From the NCBI RefSeq assembly GCF_001654915.1, contig NZ_LXEQ01000048.1: a stretch of 64,000 nucleotides of DNA. One strand, 5' to 3'. The notes beneath the pieces were generated by a model. It searched no databases, was not told the DNA's origin, and saw only the letters and a list, made by a program, of their open reading frames with translations. Position 1 is the stretch's first letter; the number at the start of each line of letters is the position of its first letter. Shown in pieces: positions 17,779-26,791 of the stretch. The DNA is from Buttiauxella ferragutiae (GTDB lineage Bacteria; Pseudomonadota; Gammaproteobacteria; Enterobacterales; Enterobacteriaceae). Both the position numbers and the translations under genes were made by a program.

Positions 17779-19575
17779 TCAGGCGCTGTGGTGACGGGCA
17801 AGCCAGGCTTTCCAGCCGCCCCACGCGGTAATATCCGTGGCATCGCTTAGTGCTGCGGGTTCGCAAATAAACCCTTTCACGCTCCTGCCGTCTTCCAGAG
17901 TCAAAGTACCGATCCCAAGCGGCGCGGGGATCTCCGCCACAAATTCACCGAATCTAGCCAGCGGGATATCCCATAGTTCTACGGCAATCGGCTGCCCTTC
18001 CAGACTGCGGGCAAGGCCCGGTTTTGGCGGCTGAGTATTGGCCAGCGCATAAAGGCGATAATTGGCTGCGGTGCGCGATTCTTCGATAAACACCGCATTG
18101 CGCGTGGTGAGCTGGTGGTTGAGCGGCATTCCACGCAGATGTGCGCCCACCACGGCAACGCGAACGTGGTTTGCCGAGATTTTTGCGGTAATGGTCGCAG
18201 GAAGTGCTTTTTCAGTCGCACCCAGCGGCTGGTTCAACGCCTGCTGCCAGCTTTTGCCGAAGTGACTCAGCGCCTGGTCATGCCATGCGGGCGCGATAAG
18301 CGTGATTCCGGCAGGAATTCCGTCTGCGCGGAAATCCCCCGGCAGCGCCAGCGCGCAGAGGTCAGCCAGGTTGGTAAAGTTGGTGTAGGTGCCAAATTGC
18401 GAGTTGTAGCGCACCGGTTCCTGCGCCATTTCTGCGAGGGTATGAATGGTCGGAGACGTTGGCACCACCAGCGCGTCAAACTCGCTGAGTTGCGCGTTAA
18501 TTTTGCGTGAGAGTTCAGCGCGGGTGTATTCCGCCTGCCAGGCATCACAAGCCGTGTAGTTCAGGCCGTTTGCCACAATACCGCGCACGATTGGGTCCAT
18601 GGCTTCAGGCTTATTTTTGAGAATATCGCCAACCGCAACGGTGCGCTCGGCCACCCACGCGCCGTTATACAGTTGAGCGGCTAACTCGTTAAACACCGTG
18701 AAATCAATCGGTACCAGTTCCGCGCCCTGCTGCTGCAAACGCGCCAGGGTTTTGGCGAAAGCCACTTCACTTAAACGGTCCCCAAAGAATTCAAGCCGAT
18801 CGGGAATGGCAAAACGGAGTTTTTCACTAAAACGTGCCGGAGCGGTCTGCGGGTTGGCGCGGGAGTAAGGATCTTGCCGATCGTAACCGCCAGCAATCGC
18901 TGCAACGGTTTCAGCATCTTCAACGGTTAATGCGAACACTGAAACACAGTCGTTCAATCGACACGCAGGAACCACACCGGCAGTAGAAACCCAACCTTTG
19001 GTCGGTTTCAGACCAACAATATTGTTAAAACCTGCTGGCACGCGGCCTGAACCGGCAGTGTCGGTTCCCAGCGCAAAGCACACCAGCCCGCGAGCCACCA
19101 CCGATGCGGAGCCCGAACTGGAACCCCCGCTGACATATTCAGGGTTGAAGGTATTTTTTACTGCACCAAACGGAGAGCGAGTGCCGACTAATCCGGTGGC
19201 AAACTGGTCGAGGTTGGTTTTACCGACCACAATCGCCCCAGCCGCTTTCAGGCGGGCTATCACCGTCGCATCTTTTTCAGGGGTGTAAGTAAATGTCGGG
19301 CACGCCGCGCTGGTGGGCATTCCGGCAACATTAATATTATCTTTCGCCGCAAAAGGAACGCCTAATAATGGAAAATCTGCTACTTGCTTTTCACCAGAAT
19401 TAATTGCCTGAAAAATTGTGGTTAATTGCGCATAAATTTCATCCTGCGTGGCGATATATATCCACGCATTATCATCACGGGATAAATTTGCATTTAATTG
19501 CTGATATGCCGCCACTAGCTGTTGCGGGTGCTGGCGGTAACTCGCGACCCATTCAGGCAAGGTTGCTACTGACAT
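17779..19575 (-). CDS. atzF: Allophanate hydrolase
   Basis: 598 residues. Hydrolyses allophanate to two CO2 and two NH3, the second step of the urea amidolyase route. The amidase-signature domain shows FAAKDNINV (catalytic Lys), GGSSSGSASVVARG and TDTAGSGRVPAGFNN (catalytic Ser pair). A C-terminal roughly 130-residue domain follows from about residue 465, typical of AtzF/DUR1. I chose MSVATLPEWVASY; upstream in-frame Met codons at about 19590 and 19620 fall in or before the predicted leader. First gene of the operon, directly behind a sigma-54 promoter. Confidence 0.93.
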   Translation of the reverse strand: MSVATLPEWVASYRQHPQQLVAAYQQLNANLSRDDNAWIYIATQDEIYAQLTTIFQAINSGEKQVADFPLLGVPFAAKDNINVAGMPTSAACPTFTYTPEKDATVIARLKAAGAIVVGKTNLDQFATGLVGTRSPFGAVKNTFNPEYVSGGSSSGSASVVARGLVCFALGTDTAGSGRVPAGFNNIVGLKPTKGWVSTAGVVPACRLNDCVSVFALTVEDAETVAAIAGGYDRQDPYSRANPQTAPARFSEKLRFAIPDRLEFFGDRLSEVAFAKTLARLQQQGAELVPIDFTVFNELAAQLYNGAWVAERTVAVGDILKNKPEAMDPIVRGIVANGLNYTACDAWQAEYTRAELSRKINAQLSEFDALVVPTSPTIHTLAEMAQEPVRYNSQFGTYTNFTNLADLCALALPGDFRADGIPAGITLIAPAWHDQALSHFGKSWQQALNQPLGATEKALPATITAKISANHVRVAVVGAHLRGMPLNHQLTTRNAVFIEESRTAANYRLYALANTQPPKPGLARSLEGQPIAVELWDIPLARFGEFVAEIPAPLGIGTLTLEDGRSVKGFICEPAALSDATDITAWGGWKAWLARHHSA

Positions 19576-19615
19576 AAACTGGAATCCCATCTGGTATACA
19601 AGATGGAGCAAATAA

Positions 19616-19631
19616 AGCATTTACCGTGCCA
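19616..19631 (-). promoter_or_regulatory. Sigma-54 (RpoN) promoter of the urea operon
   Basis: On the minus strand the sequence is TGGCACGGTAAATGCT. This fits the sigma-54 consensus, with GG and GC separated by exactly 10 bases. The predicted +1 is near 19605, giving a leader of about 30 bases to the atzF ATG. Farther upstream are NtrC-like half sites: GCAC at 19695-19698 (GCAC-N7-GAGC) and GGTGCA at 19736-19741. This points to activation under nitrogen limitation. The promoter match is direct; NtrC control is inference. Confidence 0.82.
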
Positions 19632-20035
19632 AGTATTTACAGCGCTGATAATCAAGAGATTTAAATATACCTAAGAACGCATCATTCATTTTTCGCACTA
19701 TTATAGAGCGAAGGATTAAGTTAATTATCCAGAAAGGTGCAAATAGATAACTTCATATTATTTTCTTATATTTTAGATTTGTCGGATGACGCTTAAGCTT
19801 ATCCGACCTACTAAAATCCCCGGGCAAACATAAAAATGTCATGCTCGTGATTTGATAGTGTGATCAACCACCAGGAAAGCAAATTAACCATACAATACCC
19901 TAAGTATCGTCTCAAATGCGGCATTAACACCGCATACGGATGCGCAAAATAGAATACGATTCCATCACAGATCGAACTTAGGTATAGCGCCAATAGCTGC
20001 TTATACTTCCTTAAAATGTCTAAAGGCAAACGAAC
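19632..20035. other. Divergent control region between atzF and dtpB
   Basis: About 400 bases with no credible gene. The left part is AT-rich and holds the candidate enhancer half sites for the urea operon. The right part is the dtpB leader, with AAGGCAAACGAAC before its ATG. A short minus-strand frame at 19811-20029 has no ribosome site and no recognisable protein, so it is not called. Confidence 0.6.
19781..19807. repeat. REP-like palindrome
   Basis: Arms GTCGGAT and ATCCGAC around GACGCTTAAGCTT. Unusually, it sits between two divergent genes rather than after a stop codon. Confidence 0.7.
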
Positions 20036-21514
20036 ATGAATAAGCCCGCCCCTACCGGTTTATTGCAGCAACCTAAACCGTTTTTTATGATTTTTTTTGT
20101 TGAGTTATGGGAGCGTTTTGGATACTACGGCGTGCAAGGTATTCTGGCCGTTTTCTTCGTTAAAGAGCTCGGTTTTTCACAGGAACAGGCCTTTGTTACC
20201 TTTGGTGCCTTTGCCGCACTGGTTTACGGGCTGATCTCAATCGGTGGTTATGTTGGCGATCATTTATTAGGAACAAAACGCACGATGGTTCTTGGTGCCG
20301 TGGTACTGGCGCTGGGCTACTTTATGACCGGTTTGTCGCTGCATAATCCTGATATGATCTTTATTGCCCTGGGCACCATTGCGGTGGGCAACGGGCTATT
20401 TAAAGCCAACCCAGCCAGTCTGCTTTCAAAATGTTATCCGCCAAAAGATCCCCGTCTGGACGGCGCATTCACCCTCTTTTACATGTCTATCAACATTGGT
20501 TCTTTGTTGTCTTTGTCTCTTGCTCCCGTCATTGCCAACAAATATGGCTACGCCGTTACCTACAACCTGTGCGGCATTGGCTTAGTCTTCGCATTGCTGG
20601 TTTATTTCTGCTGCCGTGGCATGGTGCGCGACATCGGCTCGGAACCCGATAGCAAGCCGATGAGCTACAAAAACTTACTGCTGGTTTTAGCGGGAACTGT
20701 GCTGATGATTTACGTTTGTGCATGGCTGATGCATAACGTAAAAGTGGCCAATATTGTGTTAATTGTGCTGTCCATCATCGTGATTTTCCTCTTCTTCCGT
20801 GAGGCCGCGAAGCAAAACAAAAGCGATCGCAACCGCATGTACGTCGCCTTTGTGCTAATGATTGAAGCGGTACTGTTTTACATTCTGTATGCCCAGATGC
20901 CGACGTCGCTGAACTTCTTTGCTATCAATAACGTGCGCCATGAAATTCTCGGGTTTACTATCAACCCCGTCAGTTTTCAGGCTCTGAACCCATTCTGGGT
21001 AGTGGTCGCCAGCCCTATTCTGGCTTCGCTGTATACCCGTTTTGGTGCCAAAGGCAAAGATCTGACGATGCCTGCAAAATTCACTCTCGGCATGTTCCTG
21101 TGTTCGTTAGGCTTTTTAACTGCCGCCGCCGCTGGTATGTGGTTTGCTGACGCGCAAGGGCTAACCTCACCGTGGTTTATCGTGCTGGTGTATTTGTTCC
21201 AGAGTTTGGGTGAACTGATGATAAGCGCGTTAGGTTTAGCAATGGTCGCAGCGCTGGTGCCGCAAACTATGATGGGCTTTATTCTCGGGATGTGGTTCCT
21301 GACCCAGGCCGCGGCCTTCCTGCTCGGCGGCTACGTTGCCACCTTCACGGCAGTGCCAGAATCCCTTAACGATCCGCTGCAAACGCTGCCGATTTATACT
21401 GGTGTGTTCAGCAAAATTGGCATCACGACCTTTGTTATCGCGCTGATTATGGCGGCAATGGTGCCGTGGCTAAACCGTATGATGAATATGCAACCGGAAG
21501 TGAAAACCGCTTAA
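20036..21514 (+). CDS. dtpB: Dipeptide/tripeptide permease DtpB
   Basis: Proton-coupled oligopeptide transporter (POT/PTR) of 492 residues. The family motif FFVELWERFGYYGVQGIL (ExxERFxYY) is at about residues 21-38, then GGYVGDHLLGTKR and the second POT signature FTLFYMSINIGSLLSLSLAPV. The sequence follows E. coli DtpB (YhiP) rather than DtpA, for example MPTSLNFFAINNVRHEILGF. About 14 membrane helices. Together with the orphan peptide-binding proteins and the PepT-like peptidase in this window, it suggests strong peptide scavenging. Confidence 0.95.
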   Translation: MNKPAPTGLLQQPKPFFMIFFVELWERFGYYGVQGILAVFFVKELGFSQEQAFVTFGAFAALVYGLISIGGYVGDHLLGTKRTMVLGAVVLALGYFMTGLSLHNPDMIFIALGTIAVGNGLFKANPASLLSKCYPPKDPRLDGAFTLFYMSINIGSLLSLSLAPVIANKYGYAVTYNLCGIGLVFALLVYFCCRGMVRDIGSEPDSKPMSYKNLLLVLAGTVLMIYVCAWLMHNVKVANIVLIVLSIIVIFLFFREAAKQNKSDRNRMYVAFVLMIEAVLFYILYAQMPTSLNFFAINNVRHEILGFTINPVSFQALNPFWVVVASPILASLYTRFGAKGKDLTMPAKFTLGMFLCSLGFLTAAAAGMWFADAQGLTSPWFIVLVYLFQSLGELMISALGLAMVAALVPQTMMGFILGMWFLTQAAAFLLGGYVATFTAVPESLNDPLQTLPIYTGVFSKIGITTFVIALIMAAMVPWLNRMMNMQPEVKTA

Positions 21515-21540
21515 CTTTTTCGTCTTTGTTTCTTTTCACG

Positions 21541-21563
21541 CCGCCTTCAACGAAGGCGGTTTG
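21541..21563 (+). terminator. Rho-independent terminator of dtpB
   Basis: Perfect arms CCGCCTTC (21541-21548) and GAAGGCGG (21552-21559) with a 3-base loop, followed by TTTGTG. It lies 27 bases after the dtpB stop. Confidence 0.85.
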
Positions 21564-21582
21564 TGATAACACTTTCTGAAAC

Positions 21583-21816
21583 TTAAATAATGGTGCCGCC
21601 TTTGGTTAAATCATCACGGCGCTGTTCCACTTCCGCTTTGTGATGATGACCCTTCTGCGCAATGGCGTTACGTAAACGCTGCTGCTGTGCGTAACGGTCT
21701 TCGCGGGTTAACTCAGCATCGTCGCTCAGTTCAATCAGCAACTCATTCATATGCTCAATCACATTTTCAGTTACCGCTGCGTCTACGCGGGCAATAACAT
21801 CTTCCAGGTGCGCCAT
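21583..21816 (-). CDS. ydcY: YdcY-like small protein (DUF2526)
   Basis: A 77-residue cytoplasmic protein without signal or membrane segment. It begins MAHLEDVIARVDAAVTENVI and ends LTKGGTII, colinear with E. coli YdcY of the same length. No function is established. It is highly charged and helical, and probably a stress- or stationary-phase small protein by analogy only. AAGGAGATAG before the ATG is a strong ribosome site. Confidence 0.9.
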   Translation of the reverse strand: MAHLEDVIARVDAAVTENVIEHMNELLIELSDDAELTREDRYAQQQRLRNAIAQKGHHHKAEVEQRRDDLTKGGTII

Positions 21817-21880
21817 AACTATCTCCTTAATTTTAGAGGTATACCTTATGACTCCGCGGTGATTTTCTCAAGATCATTAA

Positions 21881-22636
21881 TCATTCGTGCTGTTTACAGA
21901 ATGAATCTAAAGCTCCGGCCAATGCCGCTGGATTCTCCCATGACATGGAATGCCCGCATTCGGTTAATACCGATGTGCTAATGCCGCCGTTTTGAACTTG
22001 GGTGAAATCACCGTCGGGGAGCGATTGTTCGCCAAAGATCAACGAACGCGGTTTCTCCAGGCGCGCGAAAATCGTTAACCAATGATTACCCTTGATCAGA
22101 CTTTCCGCTCCACGCCATACAGCCCAGGGGGCCGCTGCCGCTAAACTTCCTGACCATGGGCCATTTTCATTGTTAACCATTGCATTATGCCGATCTGCGA
22201 CATAATTCGCTTCAGTTACGCTGCAAATTTGTTGGCTAAAAAAGCCGCCGCCCGCATGGAAATTAGGCTCTGAAACGATCAGCCCGGATAAATTTGCCGT
22301 CAATAATTCTGCTGCTTCAATACAGATACTGCCGCCCATGCTATGACCATAGAGAAAATACTTCTCCAGTTTCAGATGACCAATAAGTTCAGCCACCACT
22401 TGCGCCTGTTCTTTAATTGAATAACTGAAATCGCGGGGTTTTTCGCTATATCCGTAACCGGGGAGGTCGATAAGAATCGCCCTTCGTCCAGCAAAATTTT
22501 TATCAGCAACGACGCGGGGATATTCATAAGATGAGGCGCAACCGAGGCCATGAACAAATACAAGCGGTGTGCCGCTGCCGGGCAAGTCCAGCCAGCGGAC
22601 GCGGCAGTTTGCAGTGGTTGAAAAAAATGACTCCAT
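21881..22636 (-). CDS. Alpha/beta-hydrolase, substrate unknown
   Basis: 251 residues, alpha/beta-hydrolase fold. The oxyanion-hole segment LVFVHGLG is near residue 27, the nucleophile elbow GHSMGGS has Ser99, and the C-terminal catalytic His is in ECGHSMSW. No signal peptide. Length and layout fit small esterases or C-C hydrolases; the substrate cannot be told. It stands alone between ydcY and REP-like repeats. Confidence 0.85.
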   Translation of the reverse strand: MESFFSTTANCRVRWLDLPGSGTPLVFVHGLGCASSYEYPRVVADKNFAGRRAILIDLPGYGYSEKPRDFSYSIKEQAQVVAELIGHLKLEKYFLYGHSMGGSICIEAAELLTANLSGLIVSEPNFHAGGGFFSQQICSVTEANYVADRHNAMVNNENGPWSGSLAAAAPWAVWRGAESLIKGNHWLTIFARLEKPRSLIFGEQSLPDGDFTQVQNGGISTSVLTECGHSMSWENPAALAGALDSFCKQHE

Positions 22637-22660
22637 GTCGTTATTCCTGTCTTTTTAACG

Positions 22661-22777
22661 GTGGATGTCGCTAACATTCATCCCTACAACTGCTGTCTTG
22701 TAGGGGGGATAAGCCGAAGGCGTCATCCACCATTAATGCCAATAATGTCGGAGGTCGCTAACGCTAATCCGACCTAC
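22661..22777. repeat. REP-like repeat cluster
   Basis: Three degenerate palindromes in a row: GTGGATGTCGCTAACATTCATCC, then TAAGCCGAAGGCGTCATCCAC, then GTCGGAGGTCGCTAACGCTA with ATCCGAC. They separate two minus-strand genes. Confidence 0.65.
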
Positions 22778-22788
22778 ACAAAAGCTTA

Positions 22789-24387
22789 TCAGTTCAATTT
22801 TGCTTTCGAGAAGTCGCTACCGTTCAGGCTCACACTGTAACCCGTCACATTACTGCGCGTGGCGTAGAAGGTTTTGCCGTTAGCGAGTGGGATCCACGGT
22901 GCTTGCTGGTAGAACACTTCTTGTGCCTGCTCGTAAAGTTTGGCGCGTGCGGCCGGGTCGCTGGTCAGTTTTGCTTTCTGTGTCAGCGCATCGTACTGCT
23001 TGTCGCACCAGCGCGCGGCGTTGGAGCCACTTTGGATGCTGCCACAACCGAGCAAGGTATCGGCGAAGTTGTCCGGGTCACCGTTGTCGCTCATCCAGCC
23101 AAATAATGCGGAGGAATGTTCGCCTTTACGCATACCTGAAAGATATTCGCCCCACTCAAAGGTGACGATTTTCGCGTTCACGCCCACTTTCGCCCAGTCA
23201 TGCTGAATCATCTCGGCGATGCGACGTGAATTCGGGTTGTATGGGCGTTGCACTGGCATCGACCATAAATCGGTATCGAACCCCTTCTCAAGGCCCGCTT
23301 GCTTGAGCAACTCTTTGGCTTTGGCTGGGTTGTAGCTGCGATCTTTCAGATCTTTATCAAAACCTAACATGGCTGGTGGAATCGGTGATTTTGCAATGGT
23401 GCCCGAGCCCATAAACACGGCATTAATAATGGCTTGTTTATCGACGGCGTAATTCAGCGCCTGGCGAACCAGCACGTTGTCGAACGGTTTTTTGGTGGTA
23501 TTAAACGCCAGATAACCGACATTCAAACCATCGACGGTATGCAGCTCGAGGTTTTTATCGGCTTTAATGGCTTCGAACTGTACCGGTGCCGGTGCGGGGA
23601 TAATCTGGCATTCGTTCTTCTGCAATTTCGCCATGCGCGTTTGCACGTTTGGCGTAATCGAGAAGATCAGGTGTTTAGTTGGCACTTCGCCATTCCAGTA
23701 ATTCGGGTTTGCCACGTAGCGAATCAACGAATCCACTTTGTATTCCTGCAACGCAAACGGGCCGGTGCCGATGGGTGCGGTATCGACCTTTTCTGGCGTG
23801 CCCGCTTTTAGCATCGCATCGGCGTATTTAGCCGAAAGAATCGACGCAAAGTCCATTCCCCAGTCTGCGAGGAAGGCCGCATTTGGCTCACTCAAAGTGA
23901 ACTGAACGTGATTGTCATCGATCTTCTTCACTTCAGTGATGAGCTTATCGAGGCCAACATCGTTGAAATATTCGTAACTTGCCTGCGAGACATTGTGGTA
24001 CGGGTGTTTCGGGTCTTTTTGTCGCATCACCGAGAACACCACGTCGTCGGCGTTGAAATCGCGCGTCGGTTTAAACTCTTTATTGCTATTGAACTTCACG
24101 CCTTTGCGCAGCGTGAATGTGTAGGTTTTACCGTCCGGGCTGATTTTCCACTCGGTCGCCAAAGATGGCACCGGCAGGTTATCGCTCGGGCGGAATTCAA
24201 CCAGCCGGTTGTATAACGTTTGCGAGCTGGCAACAAACGTTGGCCCGGAACTGGCGATTTGTGGGTTGAATGATTCTGGAGAGGCTTCTGAGCAGTAAAC
24301 CAGGGTGTTACTCGCGGCAGCGAATGCGGAGCTGGCGGGTAATAAGCTGGTTAACAGCAGCGCGAGGAGGGTTTTCCCTGTCGACAT
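22789..24387 (-). CDS. DppA-like periplasmic peptide-binding protein (orphan)
   Basis: SBP_bac_5 protein of 532 residues with a signal peptide (MSTGKTLLALLLTSLLPASS, cleavage near AFA-A). It starts mature with NTLVYCSEASPESFNPQIAS and keeps AMPVQRPYNPN-type motifs (MPVQRPYNPNSRRIAEMIQ) and the cysteine pairs of DppA (CSEAS, CQIIP, CGSIQ, CDKQY). No permease or ATPase gene is adjacent, so it probably feeds a Dpp-type transporter elsewhere. It is a paralogue of the protein at 48363-49976. Ligand could be a dipeptide or haem-like molecule; not decided. Confidence 0.9.
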   Translation of the reverse strand: MSTGKTLLALLLTSLLPASSAFAAASNTLVYCSEASPESFNPQIASSGPTFVASSQTLYNRLVEFRPSDNLPVPSLATEWKISPDGKTYTFTLRKGVKFNSNKEFKPTRDFNADDVVFSVMRQKDPKHPYHNVSQASYEYFNDVGLDKLITEVKKIDDNHVQFTLSEPNAAFLADWGMDFASILSAKYADAMLKAGTPEKVDTAPIGTGPFALQEYKVDSLIRYVANPNYWNGEVPTKHLIFSITPNVQTRMAKLQKNECQIIPAPAPVQFEAIKADKNLELHTVDGLNVGYLAFNTTKKPFDNVLVRQALNYAVDKQAIINAVFMGSGTIAKSPIPPAMLGFDKDLKDRSYNPAKAKELLKQAGLEKGFDTDLWSMPVQRPYNPNSRRIAEMIQHDWAKVGVNAKIVTFEWGEYLSGMRKGEHSSALFGWMSDNGDPDNFADTLLGCGSIQSGSNAARWCDKQYDALTQKAKLTSDPAARAKLYEQAQEVFYQQAPWIPLANGKTFYATRSNVTGYSVSLNGSDFSKAKLN

Positions 24388-24561
24388 GATTTTACCTTTT
24401 GTTTGCTTGCCAAAATGATGAGTGAACTTATTATTTTTAAGGATGAATCACACCATAACCCAGGGCCACTGACAAATAACAAAAGGCTCTCACGTTATTC
24501 AGAAACAGGGATATTTGTGCAGTTTTCCGTCAAATACAGCACGATCTCCCGCCAGTCATTT

Positions 24562-25275
24562 TTACAACAATGCAACGAATCGCTGAAGGATCGAACGTGA
24601 AACTGGCGTGTCACTGACAGCCGCCAGTAAAGCATCGCGATCTTTGCCTTTCATCGCCACCCTTTCACTGCGGCTGGTAATGATTTTATTCATCACTGGC
24701 GCACTAAATTCAGGGTGGAATTGCACTGAGAATGCGGTTGGCGAGTAACGAACTATCTGATGCGGGTCGTGGCTGGATGCGCCCAACACCACTGCACCTT
24801 TAGGCAGCGCGAGCACGCTTTGCTCGTGGCTTAAAAAGGTATCGAACGAATTTGGCAGGCCGCTAAGAAGCGGGTCGTGCTGGGCGGCGTCATTAAGCGT
24901 GACGGCTATTTGCCCCACTTCGCTGCCTTTTGGATGGTAATCCACTACACCACCCAGCGCGTAAGCCATCAACTGGTGCCCGTAACATACGCCCAGTACA
25001 GGCACCCCGGCCTGAATAATTTCCCGCAGCCACTCGGCGGTGCGCTCACTCCACTCTTCATGGTCCGTCACCATTGCCCATGAACCGGTAATCACCGCGC
25101 CGCTAAACGTGCCGACAGCGGGAAGTGCTTCCCCTTCAAACGGGCACACCACGCTATTCGGGCCAACATCCCCCAATGCCGCGTTAAACCACTGCGGCTG
25201 TTCACCTACAGCTTTGCGAATATCTAACGGCGGATGACCCATTTGAACCAGTAATAACGGCAATGTTTGCGGCAT
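24562..25275 (-). CDS. Class I glutamine amidotransferase-like protein
   Basis: 237 residues. The GATase1 triad is complete: nucleophile Cys97 in VLGVCYGHQLMAYALGG, His187 and Glu189 in QFHPEF. Such stand-alone domains include GuaA-like and gamma-glutamyl hydrolase-like (PuuD/GGH) members; no synthase partner is next to it. No signal peptide. Function beyond the fold is unknown. Confidence 0.85.
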   Translation of the reverse strand: MPQTLPLLLVQMGHPPLDIRKAVGEQPQWFNAALGDVGPNSVVCPFEGEALPAVGTFSGAVITGSWAMVTDHEEWSERTAEWLREIIQAGVPVLGVCYGHQLMAYALGGVVDYHPKGSEVGQIAVTLNDAAQHDPLLSGLPNSFDTFLSHEQSVLALPKGAVVLGASSHDPHQIVRYSPTAFSVQFHPEFSAPVMNKIITSRSERVAMKGKDRDALLAAVSDTPVSRSILQRFVALL

Positions 25276-25471
25276 TTATGGCGCGCTCCCGAACGAGTTG
25301 CGAAGAATAATGAGTAGCACAAAACCAGGGAACGTCCCAATGACTTAAGTGCAATCGCCCGATAATTAGAGAAAAAACCCGTCTCTTCCACCGTTCACTT
25401 GCGCAAGCTTTCAGTAAAGTGGCAAGCGTGAAGATGGCTCAAACTGAGCTGAAAACAGCAGGATTGATGAC

Positions 25472-26788
25472 GTGGCAAAAACATTATTGCGCAGCGGATG
25501 CTTAGATGACTTCCTTTCGCTAGGCGAAAACGGACAGACAGTGTTCGACTCAGCGCTACAAATTCGCGAAACATTGCGCTTACGCAAACAGCAGGCAGTG
25601 GTCGATAGTCTGGCAATCCCGCAGCCAAACGATGAAGGTGACCGGGTTGACTGGTACGCGCCATTTGAAGGCACAGTCGTCAGTTGGGCGGCAGCGAGTG
25701 ATGAACAACGCAAAAAAGCCCTGCGTTACCTCGATAACTGCCAGGCCAATGTCGCCTCGTTAATTCAGCGCTGCCAGCAGGCGGAAAAAACGGCTATCCA
25801 GCTGTTTGGTTCGTTGCTGGCGAATGCGTTACAGTTTCCAGGCAGCCAGCATGTCTATCTGGTTGACGGCAAACCGGTCCTCACGTTTTGGGGCTTTGTC
25901 AGCCTCAATACTGACGCCCGTACCGATGCCATGGACTGTTTACGCATCGTTGAAGAACATGAACCGGTTATCGAGTTTCTTCCCGAACCGCCGCCTGCCG
26001 CTCCGCCTGTAGTGGTGCTTAGCGAGCCGGATGAGCCGCTCTATTCTATTGCGCCTTCTATTATTAATGCCGAACCCGTCATCGAAACGCTGCCGGTGCA
26101 ACAGCCCGTTGCCCAAACTGTGCCTGATGTTTCACCGGTTAAAAAAACACGGCGCTGGTTGCTACCCGTTGCGGCAGCGATTATTGCCAGCATCGCTGCC
26201 CCGCTCGCCTGGTTTCTGATATCGACCCCGCACGCAGAACCTTTAGCGCAAAATGCCCCAGAAGTTAAACCAAAGGTTATCGCTCCGGCGGTGATTCAGG
26301 CGCAACCCGTTGCCCACGTTTCCACATTGCCTGTTGCCCAGGCCGCCGTTATCGAACCGCCCGCGCCTGAGCCAGAGCCGGTGGTTGCGCCTGCTGACAT
26401 CCCCAAAGGCACGCTGATTTTACCCGCCGACGCATTAAAAGCCGGTTCCACCAAATTCCTTAACGGCAGCTGGCGCGTCGCCATCAATGTGAAAGATTCG
26501 ATTACCGGCAAACCGCCGACGCTGCGTTATCAAATCGCCAAAAACAAAGGCACTGTGCGCCTGGTTCATGGCGACAACATTGTCTGTAAAGCGGAAGTCT
26601 TTTCAGGGTTGATGCAGTCCGGAACATTGATGATTAAAACCCGTGGCAATGCGCGTTGTAGCGATGGTTCGCGCTACCCGCTGCCGGAAATTGCCTGTAA
26701 TGCTGGCGCGAATGATGTCGCGGAGTGTACCGGGCGTTATCAAGGTGACACCGTGGTGCCTGTGACATTTAAAAAAGTGAGTGATTAA
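25472..26788 (+). CDS. srfA: SrfA-like membrane-anchored protein
   Basis: 438 residues, first of three tightly packed genes. The N-terminal about 160 residues are cytoplasmic. A Pro/Val/Glu-rich linker (about 165-225) follows, then one membrane segment RRWLLPVAAAIIASIAAPLA near 226-250. A second proline-rich linker leads to a periplasmic C-terminal domain (about 310-438) with several Cys. The GTG start is preceded by CAGGA. The position before srfB and srfC and the general shape match Salmonella SrfA, an SsrB-regulated gene with no agreed biochemical function. The topology is my reading. Confidence 0.82.
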   Translation: MAKTLLRSGCLDDFLSLGENGQTVFDSALQIRETLRLRKQQAVVDSLAIPQPNDEGDRVDWYAPFEGTVVSWAAASDEQRKKALRYLDNCQANVASLIQRCQQAEKTAIQLFGSLLANALQFPGSQHVYLVDGKPVLTFWGFVSLNTDARTDAMDCLRIVEEHEPVIEFLPEPPPAAPPVVVLSEPDEPLYSIAPSIINAEPVIETLPVQQPVAQTVPDVSPVKKTRRWLLPVAAAIIASIAAPLAWFLISTPHAEPLAQNAPEVKPKVIAPAVIQAQPVAHVSTLPVAQAAVIEPPAPEPEPVVAPADIPKGTLILPADALKAGSTKFLNGSWRVAINVKDSITGKPPTLRYQIAKNKGTVRLVHGDNIVCKAEVFSGLMQSGTLMIKTRGNARCSDGSRYPLPEIACNAGANDVAECTGRYQGDTVVPVTFKKVSD

Positions 26789-26791
26789 GCC

